From CAHJXF01 sp038240015 (GTDB taxonomy: Bacteria; Pseudomonadota; Gammaproteobacteria; Burkholderiales; Burkholderiaceae_D), in NCBI GenBank assembly GCA_038240015.1, contig JBBSEF010000057.1, positions 1-19,611 on the forward strand: DNA of 19,611 nucleotides, in the 5' to 3' direction. The stretch's first letter is position 1. The number at the start of each line of letters is the position of its first letter. The translations under genes were made by a program, and so were the position numbers. The notes beneath the pieces were generated by a model, which was not told the origin of the DNA, did no database searches, and was given only the letters and a program-made list of their open reading frames with translations. This document shows positions 1 to 6,514 of this stretch, piece after piece.

Positions 1-89
1 GCGGCGCGAAGCCAAGGTTTGAAGGGAGCCGACGCGACGACCGCGCGTGTGCGATTCTTCGGGCTTCTCGTTCTCGCCCTTTCACGACC

Positions 90-815
90 ATGGACCAAAC
101 GGCACTGCGTGGCGAGCGTCGCTCCTATCGCTATTACGACTTCGTGATGGCGGCCTTCGTCTGCGTGCTGCTTTGCTCGAACTTCATCGGCGCGGCAAAG
201 CAGGCGGTTATCGATCTGCCGATCGTCGGACCCACACCCTTCGGCGCCGGCATCCTGTTCTTCCCGATCAGCTATTTCTTCGGCGATATCCTCACCGAGG
301 TCTATGGCTACGGTCGCGATCGCCGCGTGGTGTGGGCCGGCTTCTTCGCGCTCGCGTTCGCGTCGTTGATGTCATGGGTGGTCGTGCAACTGCCGCCCGG
401 ACCGTCGGACTACATGAAGACCTATCAGCCCGCACTCGAAGCGGTGTTCGGCAACGCGTGGCGCATCGCGGCAGCATCGATGCTCGCGTTCTGGTGCGGC
501 AGCTTTGCGAACAGCTATGTGCTCGCGAAGATGAAGCTGATGACCGAAGGCAAGTGGTTGTGGACCCGAACCATCGGCTCGACCATCGTCGGTGAAGCGG
601 TCGACTCGTCACTCTTCTACGTGATCGCGTTCTACGGCATCTGGGAAACCAGCGACATCGTCAAGGTCGCGCTGACGCAATATGTGCTCAAGACCGGATG
701 GGAAGTTCTCGCGACGCCGCTGACTTACAAGGTCGTCAACTTCCTCAAGAAGAAAGAGAACGAGGACTACTACGACCGCGGCACCAACTTCAATCCGTTC
801 AAGCTCCAGAGTTGA
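90..815 (+). CDS. yhhQ: Queuosine precursor transporter, VUT family (YhhQ/TIGR00697 type)
   Basis: This 241-residue inner-membrane protein probably imports a queuosine precursor (preQ0/preQ1 or queuine) used to modify the wobble base of GUN tRNAs. Hydrophobic segments lie at about residues 17-36, 51-69, 83-101, 124-146, 164-184 and 190-212, giving a roughly six-helix protein. Family-type motifs are visible: FGDILTEVYGY near residue 64, GEAVDSS near 168, and the C-terminal KTGWEVLATPLTYK followed by a lysine-rich tail. Length is normal for the family. The frame stays open to the window edge, but the ATG at 90 is the first start codon in it. I see no good Shine-Dalgarno sequence. The gluconokinase gene starts 3 nt after the stop, so the two are probably co-transcribed although their functions are unrelated. 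Family assignment is strong; the exact substrate is inferred from the family. Confidence 0.9.
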   Translation: MDQTALRGERRSYRYYDFVMAAFVCVLLCSNFIGAAKQAVIDLPIVGPTPFGAGILFFPISYFFGDILTEVYGYGRDRRVVWAGFFALAFASLMSWVVVQLPPGPSDYMKTYQPALEAVFGNAWRIAAASMLAFWCGSFANSYVLAKMKLMTEGKWLWTRTIGSTIVGEAVDSSLFYVIAFYGIWETSDIVKVALTQYVLKTGWEVLATPLTYKVVNFLKKKENEDYYDRGTNFNPFKLQS

Positions 816-818
816 TCG

Positions 819-2363
819 ATGAAGCGTTGTACGATCGGCGTCGATATCGGGACGACCAGCACCAAGGCGGTTGTGTTCGTTGCGCACGGCGAGCGCCTTG
901 GGCAAACGCTCGCCGAATACGCGATCGAATATCCGCTCGCCACCCAGGTGCCCGGCGCAGCCGAACAGGATCCCGACCGCATCCATGCCGCGGTCGTCGC
1001 GTCGATCCACGGCGCGGTTCATGCGGCGCGTATCACAAGACACGATGTCGCGTGCGTCGCATTCAGCGCGGCGATGCACAGCCTGATCGCGGTCGGCGAA
1101 CACGACGAGCCGCTGACCGCGAGCATCACCTGGGCCGACAATCGCGCCGCGCCGTGGGCCTCGCGCGTCAAGCGCGATCACGACGGTCTCGCGATCTATC
1201 GCCGCACCGGCACGCCGATCCACCCGATGTCGCCGTTGATCAAGCTGTTGTGGTTGCGGCGCGAACGGCCGCAAGTGTGGAAGCGCGCGCGCCGCTTCAT
1301 CGGCATCAAGGAATACGTGTTCAGGCGCCTCACCGGCGAGTACGTCGTCGATCACTCGATCGCATCGGCCACCGGCCTCTTCAATCTCGAAGCGCTCGAT
1401 TGGGACGAAGGCGCTTTGCAGCTGGCGGGCATAGATGCGACGAAGCTCTCGACGCTCGTGCCGACCACGCATCGCATGAAGCTGGTCGATGCGCAACAAG
1501 CGCATGCGCTCGGCCTGAACGTCGACACTCCCATCATCGTCGGCGCCAACGACGGCGTGCTGTCGAACCTCGGGGTGGGCGCCATCCAGCGCGGCTCGCT
1601 CGCATTGACCATCGGCACCAGCGGCGCGATGCGCACGGTGGTCGATGCGCCGCAGACCGATCCCGAAGGCCGCACCTTCTGCTACGCGTTGACCGAGAAG
1701 CACTGGGTGGTGGGCGGGCCGGTCAACAACGGCGGCATCGTGTTGCGCTGGGTGCGCGACGAATTCGCCGGGGCCGAAAGCGAGACCGCGAAGCGCCTGG
1801 GTATCGATCCCTACGACGTGCTCACGCATATCGCGGAGCGCGTTCCAGCCGGCGCGGGCGGTCTGTTGTTTCATCCCTATCTCGCGGGCGAACGCGCGCC
1901 GCTATGGAATCCCGACCTGCGCGGCTCGTTCTTCGGCCTCGCGATGCATCACAGGAAGGAGCACATGATTCGCGCGGTGCTCGAAGGCGTCGTGATGAAT
2001 CTCTTCACCATCCTGCCCGCGCTCGAAGCCCTGATCGGTCGCATGCATGTGATCAAGGCGACCGGAGGGTTCGCACGCTCGCCGATGTGGCGGCAGATGC
2101 TGGCCGATGTATTCGATCGCGACGTGGTGGTGCCCGAGAGCATCGAGAGCTCGTGCTTCGGCGCCGCGATGCTCGGCCTCTACGCGCTCGGTGAATTGCA
2201 GGCGCTCGAAGACGTGACCAAGCTCGTCGGCGCCACCCATCGCCACGCGCCCGACCCCGCTTGCGTCGCGGTCTACCAGCGGTTGCTGCCGATCTTCATC
2301 GCCCTGCCTCGCCAGCTCGAAGAGCAGTACCGTGCCATCACGGCGTTTCAGCAGGACGCCTGA
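819..2363 (+). CDS. gntK: Gluconokinase, FGGY carbohydrate kinase family
   Basis: The 514-residue protein phosphorylates D-gluconate to 6-phosphogluconate with ATP in the cytoplasm. It opens with the FGGY ATP-binding motif GVDIGTTSTKAV (residues 8-19). It then carries stretches I recognise from Bacillus subtilis GntK, such as FSAAMHSLIAV, TWADNRAAPWA, GTPIHPMSPL, TIGTSGAMR, GPVNNGGIVLRW, HPYLAGERAPLWNP and ATGGFARSPMWRQM. The resemblance runs over the whole length with no visible gap, so gluconokinase is favoured over xylulokinase or other FGGY kinases. Most proteobacterial gluconokinases are the unrelated small P-loop type, so this is the Gram-positive-like version. It starts 3 nt after the yhhQ stop and probably depends on that transcript. 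It ends 9 nt from the convergent ttcA stop with no evident terminator between. No gluconate permease or Entner-Doudoroff gene is in the window. Confidence 0.93.
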   Translation: MKRCTIGVDIGTTSTKAVVFVAHGERLGQTLAEYAIEYPLATQVPGAAEQDPDRIHAAVVASIHGAVHAARITRHDVACVAFSAAMHSLIAVGEHDEPLTASITWADNRAAPWASRVKRDHDGLAIYRRTGTPIHPMSPLIKLLWLRRERPQVWKRARRFIGIKEYVFRRLTGEYVVDHSIASATGLFNLEALDWDEGALQLAGIDATKLSTLVPTTHRMKLVDAQQAHALGLNVDTPIIVGANDGVLSNLGVGAIQRGSLALTIGTSGAMRTVVDAPQTDPEGRTFCYALTEKHWVVGGPVNNGGIVLRWVRDEFAGAESETAKRLGIDPYDVLTHIAERVPAGAGGLLFHPYLAGERAPLWNPDLRGSFFGLAMHHRKEHMIRAVLEGVVMNLFTILPALEALIGRMHVIKATGGFARSPMWRQMLADVFDRDVVVPESIESSCFGAAMLGLYALGELQALEDVTKLVGATHRHAPDPACVAVYQRLLPIFIALPRQLEEQYRAITAFQQDA

Positions 2364-2372
2364 GCGAGGCGT

Positions 2373-3323
2373 TCAGGTCGTCAGACGTATGGTCGGCAGA
2401 AGGATCGGCGTCGCGTCCGACGCGCTCGTGCAAGGATCGTCATCGAACGCGATGTCGCCGCTCTCATTCGCTTCGCCGCGAGCCCGCAATTTCTCGAACG
2501 GATAGATCGCGCGATCCATCAGGTGCGAAGGCGTGACCGCCTGCATCGCCGCCGCAATGCTCTTGATGCGGCCGGGAAAGCGCTGCTCCCAATCGCGCAG
2601 CATCGCCTTCATCTCGCGACGCTTCAAGTTCTCCTGCGAGCCGCACAAGTCGCAGGGAATGATCGGGTAATGCTGCAGCTTGGCCCAGCGCGCGAGGTCG
2701 CGCTCGCGCACATAGGCGAGCGGTCGAATCACGATGTGCTTGCCGTCGTCGGACACCAGCTTGGGCGGCATGCCTTTCATCTTTCCCGCATAGAAAAGAT
2801 TGAGGAAGAAGGTCTCCAGAAGATCGTCGCCGTGATGGCCGAGCGCGACCTTGGTCGCGCCGAGTTCGGTGGCCACGCGATAGAGCGCGCCGCGACGCAG
2901 CCGCGAGCAGAGGGAGCAAGTGGTCTTGCCTTCCGGGATGAGTCGCTTGACGATCGAATAGGTGTCCTGCCCTTCGATATGAAACGGCACCCCGCGGTGC
3001 GCGAGGTATTCGGGCAAGACGTGCGCGGGAAAGCCCGGCTGCTTCTGATCGAGGTTGACTGCGATCACGTCGAATCGGATCGGTGCGCGCTCGCGCAGCT
3101 TCAGCAGGATGTCGAGCAGCCCATAGCTGTCCTTGCCGCCCGACACGCAGACCATCACGCGGTCGCCGTCCGCGATCATGTTGAAGTCGCAGATCGCCTG
3201 ACCGGCGAGGCGACACAACCGCTTCTCGAGCTTCTTGTCGTCGACGGAACGCTCTGCGTGCGCAGCACGGGCGTGTGAATCCCGCACGGGGGGAGCAGAC
3301 AATTCCTCGATCACGGCGGCCAT
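2373..3323 (-). CDS. ttcA: tRNA 2-thiocytidine(32) synthetase TtcA
   Basis: TtcA inserts sulfur at C2 of cytidine 32 in certain tRNAs, using ATP to adenylate the base and an oxygen-sensitive 4Fe-4S cluster. The 316-residue protein shows the PP-loop SGGKDS at residues 61-66, the first CxxC at C136/C139 (TTCSLCSRLRR) and the second at C224/C227 (PCDLCGSQ), the family cluster-binding pattern. GHHGDDLLET near 162-171 is another typical motif. The first 30 or so residues and the last 30 are less conserved and look disordered. The ATG at 3323 has a strong Shine-Dalgarno GGAGGA (3328-3333, minus strand) four bases upstream, lying in the 12-nt gap after the folB stop, so this is the last gene of the SDR-folB-ttcA operon. 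It converges on gntK with only 9 nt between stops. Confidence 0.96.
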   Translation of the reverse strand: MAAVIEELSAPPVRDSHARAAHAERSVDDKKLEKRLCRLAGQAICDFNMIADGDRVMVCVSGGKDSYGLLDILLKLRERAPIRFDVIAVNLDQKQPGFPAHVLPEYLAHRGVPFHIEGQDTYSIVKRLIPEGKTTCSLCSRLRRGALYRVATELGATKVALGHHGDDLLETFFLNLFYAGKMKGMPPKLVSDDGKHIVIRPLAYVRERDLARWAKLQHYPIIPCDLCGSQENLKRREMKAMLRDWEQRFPGRIKSIAAAMQAVTPSHLMDRAIYPFEKLRARGEANESGDIAFDDDPCTSASDATPILLPTIRLTT

Positions 3324-3335
3324 GCGGTCCTCCGC

Positions 3336-3746
3336 TTACGCGACGGGGCGTTCATCGCGCTTGAAGTGAAATACTTCGACGCCGACCGCATCGCACTCCG
3401 GATAGACGTCGGGCTTCTCGGTCGAGACGCGCACCGCGCGCACCAGCGGATGCGCGAGCAGCGCGTGCGCGATATCGTCGCACAGGGTCTCTTGCAGATT
3501 GATGTGTCCGACGGCGATGCGCGCGCGGATCGCCCCATGGATGAAATCGTAGTCGACGACTTCGGTGATCTTGTCGTGGCGAGGCGTGGTGGCCGCGAGC
3601 GGAACGAACAGATCGACGTTGACGACGATGCGTTGGGTGCCGTTTTTTTCGTGTTCGTGAACGCCGATGTTGGCGTGCAATTCGAAGTTGCGCAAAAAGA
3701 TGCGGCGACAGTCGGACAGTTGCGGATGCGAGAGAGAACTGAGCAT
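3336..3746 (-). CDS. folB: Dihydroneopterin aldolase FolB
   Basis: FolB converts 7,8-dihydroneopterin to 6-hydroxymethyl-7,8-dihydropterin in folate synthesis. The 136-residue product has the family pattern: FLRNFELHANIGVHEHEK near the N terminus, then QRIVVNVDLFV, the central VVDYDFIH, a helix with ETLCDDIAHALL, and the C-terminal VSTEKPDVYPECDAVGVEVF, whose lysine is the usual catalytic residue. I chose the ATG at 3746 because a GAAGG Shine-Dalgarno lies about 8 nt upstream. A TTG five codons further upstream (3761) is in frame but adds nothing conserved. The gene begins 24 nt after the SDR stop and ends 12 nt before ttcA, so it is the middle gene of a compact operon. Pairing with a pteridine-reductase-like SDR supports a role in pterin metabolism. 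Confidence 0.93.
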   Translation of the reverse strand: MLSSLSHPQLSDCRRIFLRNFELHANIGVHEHEKNGTQRIVVNVDLFVPLAATTPRHDKITEVVDYDFIHGAIRARIAVGHINLQETLCDDIAHALLAHPLVRAVRVSTEKPDVYPECDAVGVEVFHFKRDERPVA

Positions 3747-3770
3747 GGCGATCGCCTTCAATCGGTTTCT

Positions 3771-4568
3771 TCAACGCGCCGTGAACATGATGTCGCGCTC
3801 GGTCGGCACCAGGTGCTGGCCGCCATCGATGATCAGGGTCGTCCCGGTGATTGCCGGCGACTCGGCCGCGAAGCACACCGCAGCCGCGATGTCGGCCCGC
3901 GTGCTCGAACGCCCGAGCGGTGTCTTGACATGGGCACGGTTGAAGCTCTTGCCGGTCTGATCGGCCGACGGCAGCGTGATGCCCGGCGCGATGCCGACCA
4001 CGCGCAGCTTGGGCGCCAGCGCCTGCGCGAGGAGAGTCGTCGCGCATTGCAGCGCGGCCTTCGACAGCGTGTAGGAGAGATAGTCGGGATTGAGATTGAA
4101 GAGCTTCTGGTCGAGCAGGTTGATCACCACGCCGCGCTCCTTCGCCCTCAGCGCGTCGTGCATCGCCTGCGCGAGAACCAGAGGCGCTGCGACGTTCAAG
4201 CGCATATGGGCTTCGAAAGTTGCATAGGTGATCGTGGTCGCGCCGTCGGCATGGAACAGCGCCGCATTGTTGACCAGGCAAGTCGGGCGAGACAACGCGG
4301 ACGCGACGCGTTCGATCAAGCCGCGAGCCGCGCGCTCATCGGAGAGATCGGCATCGAGAGCGATCGCGCGGCGACCCAGACGTACGATCGCGGCGACGGT
4401 CTTGTTCGCCTCCTTGGCCGACGTCGAGTAGTGAATCGCCACGTTCCAGCCGCGCTCGGCCAGCGCCATCGCAATCGTCGCGCCGATGCGCTTCGCGCCG
4501 CCGGTGACGAGCGCAGTGCGGCCCGCGACGGATGACGCCTTGCTTGGTGCGCTCGAACGAGAAGTCAT
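3771..4568 (-). CDS. SDR oxidoreductase, pteridine reductase / FolM-like
   Basis: A 265-residue cytoplasmic short-chain dehydrogenase that probably reduces a dihydropterin or dihydrofolate with NADPH. The cofactor motif is TGGAKRIG (residues 23-29); the R-x-G form, rather than G-x-G, is typical of the PTR1/FolM group. The usual catalytic Ser is replaced by Asp153 (NLLDQK), followed 13 residues later by Y166 and then K170. This matches the Asp-Tyr-Lys triad and spacing I recall for Leishmania PTR1 (D181, Y194, K198). The sequence ends in IIDGGQHLVP, usual for SDRs. It sits directly upstream of folB, which supports a pterin substrate. I chose the ATG at 4568; an in-frame ATG at 4694 would add 42 residues, two 11-residue blocks of which come from the upstream 33-bp tandem repeat. 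The specific substrate is inferred. Confidence 0.85.
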   Translation of the reverse strand: MTSRSSAPSKASSVAGRTALVTGGAKRIGATIAMALAERGWNVAIHYSTSAKEANKTVAAIVRLGRRAIALDADLSDERAARGLIERVASALSRPTCLVNNAALFHADGATTITYATFEAHMRLNVAAPLVLAQAMHDALRAKERGVVINLLDQKLFNLNPDYLSYTLSKAALQCATTLLAQALAPKLRVVGIAPGITLPSADQTGKSFNRAHVKTPLGRSSTRADIAAAVCFAAESPAITGTTLIIDGGQHLVPTERDIMFTAR

Positions 4569-4572
4569 GGTG

Positions 4573-4650
4573 CCCGTGTTTTGGTAGGGTCTGTGACCCC
4601 ACCCACCCGTGTTTTGGTAGGGTCTGCGGCCCGACCCACCCGTGTTTTTT
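4573..4650. repeat. 33-bp tandem direct repeat, about 2.4 copies, with internal dyad
   Basis: Copy 1 is at 4573-4605, copy 2 at 4606-4638, and a partial third starts at 4639 and decays after CCCGTGTTTT. The unit begins CCCGTGTTTTGGTAGGGTCT. Each full copy has a GGGTC...GACCC dyad that could form a small hairpin, with the intervening bases differing between copies (TGT in copy 1, TGCGGCCC in copy 2). It lies between the divergent SDR and midA genes, just upstream of the SDR start. Since 33 is a multiple of 3, the minus strand stays open through it and would encode an 11-residue repeat resembling RPYQNTGGWGH. I read it as a REP-like dispersed element; I cannot test dispersal from this window. 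Confidence 0.85.
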
Positions 4651-4706
4651 GCGAAGCGCGAGTTTAAGCGATCATCAGGCCGCCCCCCGATCATGGACTG
4701 CAACGA

Positions 4707-5897
4707 TTGAATTCGCCCGATCACACACGGCTACCTGAGCCTTCGCCTGAAGCCGCAGCCGTCAGCGCGCGGCTTCATGCGCTCATCTGCGACGAGATCG
4801 AATCGCGCGGCGGCTGGATTCCTTTCTCGCGCTTCATGGAGCTCGCGCTCTACGCGCCCGGACTGGGCTATTACAGCGCGGGCGCGGCCAAGCTCGGTAG
4901 CGATCCGCGCGACGGCAGCGACTTCACGACCGCGCCTGAACTCACGCCGTTATTCGCTCGGGCACTGGCGCGGCCTGTTGCCGAAATTCTGAGAGGCACG
5001 AATGCGTCGCTCTTCGAGCTGGGAGGCGGTAGCGGCAGGCTCGCGGCCGATCTTCTGCTCGAACTCGAAGCTCTCGATGCGTTGCCGTCGCGTTACGACA
5101 TGCTCGACGTATCGGCCGATCTGCGCGAGCGTCAAGCCGCGACGCTCGCGCAACGCGCGCCGCATTTGCAAGACCGCGTGCGCTGGCTCGCTGCGTTGCC
5201 CGAGTCTATCGACGGCGTGGTCATCGGCAACGAAGTACTCGATGCGATGCCGGTCGACTGCGTCGTTCGCGCCAGCGACGGCTGGCTCGAACGCGGCATC
5301 GCCGTCGATGACCGAGGCGCATTGATGTATCGCGACAGGCCGGCGGCTGCGGCGCTCAAGGGTGCCATCCGGGGCGCCATCCCCGATGCCGGTGCGCTTG
5401 CGATCGGATATGCGACCGAGATCCATCGCACCGCATCCGCGTTCGTTCAGACCCTCGTCGCCCGCATGAGCAATCGATCGACGATGCTCTTGATCGACTA
5501 TGGTTTCCCCGCGAGTGAGCACTTTCATTCGCAACGTTCGGGCGGGACCTTGATGGCGCACTATCGCCATCGATCGTCTCCCGATGTGCTCGCGCGCGTG
5601 GGGCTGCAGGACGTGACCGCCCACGTCGACTTCAGCGCCGTCGCCCGCGCGGCGCGCGATGCGGGCGGCACCGTCATCGGCTACACCAGCCTCGCCTCGT
5701 TCCTTCTCGATTGCGGAATTCTTCAGTTGATCGACGGCGCGCCCGATGACGTGAAGCGATGGGCGCCGCAAGCGGCGGCGTTGCAGAAGCTGTTGTCGCA
5801 AGCGGAGATGGGCGAATTGTTCAAGGTCATCGCCATCGCGCGCAGCGATCATCCTTTCATCGGGTTCGAGTCAAGCGATCGCCGCGCCGCGCTCTAG
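4707..5897 (+). CDS. MidA family SAM-dependent methyltransferase (NDUFAF7 homologue)
   Basis: This 396-residue protein belongs to COG1565/MidA, whose mitochondrial member NDUFAF7 methylates an arginine of the complex I 49-kDa subunit during assembly. The N-terminal block WIPFSRFMELALYAPGLGYY (residues 37-56) and DFTTAPELTPLF are family signatures. The SAM-binding motif is ELGGGSGRLAADLL (104-117), followed by VIGNEVLDAMPVD (172-184), DYGFPASE, and the GGTLMAHYRHR segment. Length is normal. The start is a TTG at 4707: no ATG or GTG occurs in frame before the conserved N-terminal block, and the first in-frame ATG (4834) would remove it. The Shine-Dalgarno is weak. It is divergent from the SDR-folB-ttcA operon, with the 33-bp repeat between. 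The bacterial substrate is not known; a complex I role is inferred from the eukaryotic homologue. Confidence 0.9.
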   Translation: MNSPDHTRLPEPSPEAAAVSARLHALICDEIESRGGWIPFSRFMELALYAPGLGYYSAGAAKLGSDPRDGSDFTTAPELTPLFARALARPVAEILRGTNASLFELGGGSGRLAADLLLELEALDALPSRYDMLDVSADLRERQAATLAQRAPHLQDRVRWLAALPESIDGVVIGNEVLDAMPVDCVVRASDGWLERGIAVDDRGALMYRDRPAAAALKGAIRGAIPDAGALAIGYATEIHRTASAFVQTLVARMSNRSTMLLIDYGFPASEHFHSQRSGGTLMAHYRHRSSPDVLARVGLQDVTAHVDFSAVARAARDAGGTVIGYTSLASFLLDCGILQLIDGAPDDVKRWAPQAAALQKLLSQAEMGELFKVIAIARSDHPFIGFESSDRRAAL

Positions 5898-5968
5898 GCT
5901 GTCTGCATCGAGCGCTGCCGAATATTTCAAGATCGCCGTACGTCTATCGGTCGGGAGCAGCCGTATTT

Positions 5969-6005
5969 ACTATTCAAATTTGCATATACCAAGAATAGTG
6001 ACTAT
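5969..6005. promoter_or_regulatory. AT-rich inverted repeats upstream of the DUF4148 gene
   Basis: Within the 212-nt gap 5898-6109 an AT-rich patch holds ACTATTC (5969-5975) and its exact complement GAATAGT (5993-5999), 17 nt apart. The second arm overlaps an exact 11-base palindrome, ATAGTGACTAT (5995-6005). The pentamer ACTAT thus occurs three times, alternating in orientation. This could be an operator for a dimeric regulator or an AT-rich upstream element. It lies just upstream of the best promoter candidate. No protein is identified that would bind it. Confidence 0.4.
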
Positions 6006-6008
6006 CGA

Positions 6009-6038
6009 TTGGAAGTATTGCTGCGCCGCCCCGATACT
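6009..6038 (+). promoter_or_regulatory. Candidate sigma-70 promoter for the DUF4148 gene
   Basis: TTGGAA (6009-6014) and GATACT (6033-6038) are separated by 18 nt and each match four of six consensus bases. Initiation would fall near 6045, giving a leader of about 65 nt before the ATG at 6110. A stand-alone promoter is expected, since the gene has its own terminator and lies more than 200 nt after midA. The match is modest and rests on inspection only. Confidence 0.35.
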
Positions 6039-6109
6039 TTGTTCGTGGGCGAAGTTGCCGCGTTTCCAAAGCTCTTAGCCTTTCAGTGACTTTCAATAAA
6101 GGAAGCATC

Positions 6110-6514
6110 ATGAACAAAACGTCTCTCCTCCTGTCAGCCCTCCTTGGCGTCGCCGCTATCACCGCTCAGGCCGGCGAGCTTTACACGCCAGAGCAGTATC
6201 AGGCTCCGGCTGCAAGCACCAACTCGCGCGCTCAGGTGAAGCAATCCGTGTTGAACGCGCGCGCAAATGGCGGTCTCGACCATAACGACGTGGACCTGCC
6301 GGCGTATGCGAACACATCGTTCGACAAGTCGCGCGCGGAAGTGAGGCACGAAGTCCTCGCGGCTCGCGCCAACGGAGACCTCGAGCACAACGATGTCGAT
6401 CTGCCCGCGATCGCCAAGGGCTCGATCAAGACGCGCGACGAAGTGCGCGCGGAATACTTCGCGTCGAGAAAGCAGGGCATCAACGCGCCTGGTCGCGATA
6501 CGATCAACTATTGA
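6110..6514 (+). CDS. Small secreted DUF4148-family protein with three internal repeats
   Basis: A 134-residue exported protein of unknown function. The N terminus is a signal peptide (MNKTSLLLSALLGVAAITAQA) with probable cleavage after residue 21 (AQA before GE). The mature part carries three related units beginning SRAQVKQSVLNARANG (39), SRAEVRHEVLAARANG (74) and TRDEVRAEYFASRKQG (108). The first two are followed by an almost identical (L/E)xHNDVDLPA segment, and the third diverges after ASRKQG. This KTRxEVxxEL-type unit is the DUF4148 signature common in Burkholderiales periplasmic proteins. The ATG at 6110 follows an AAAGGA Shine-Dalgarno; a GTG at 6086 is in frame but would spoil the signal peptide. 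The gene stands alone with its own terminator at 6538-6560. Family placement is fairly sure; function is not known. Confidence 0.88.
   Translation: MNKTSLLLSALLGVAAITAQAGELYTPEQYQAPAASTNSRAQVKQSVLNARANGGLDHNDVDLPAYANTSFDKSRAEVRHEVLAARANGDLEHNDVDLPAIAKGSIKTRDEVRAEYFASRKQGINAPGRDTINY

Noticed and set aside
1..89. preQ1 riboswitch or an upstream gene end before yhhQ.
   Set aside because: No preQ1-like stem or A-rich tail is visible. A frame ending in TGA at 20-22 could be the end of an upstream gene, but six codons are too few to support a call.
609..2194. Long open frames on both strands across gntK (for example 609-1874 minus, 698-2194 plus).
   Set aside because: They are Arg/Ala/His-rich shadow frames of high-GC coding DNA and overlap an unmistakable gluconokinase.
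4693..4710. Five-codon ORF (ATG GAC TGC AAC GAT TGA) whose stop overlaps the midA TTG start.
   Set aside because: Attractive as a coupling leader peptide, but so short that chance is the simpler explanation and no Shine-Dalgarno is seen.
4569..4724. N-terminal extension of the SDR from 4724 or 4694.
   Set aside because: The added residues come partly from the tandem repeat, are not part of the SDR fold, and run into the midA start; no Shine-Dalgarno precedes them. Kept only as a possibility in the repeat finding.
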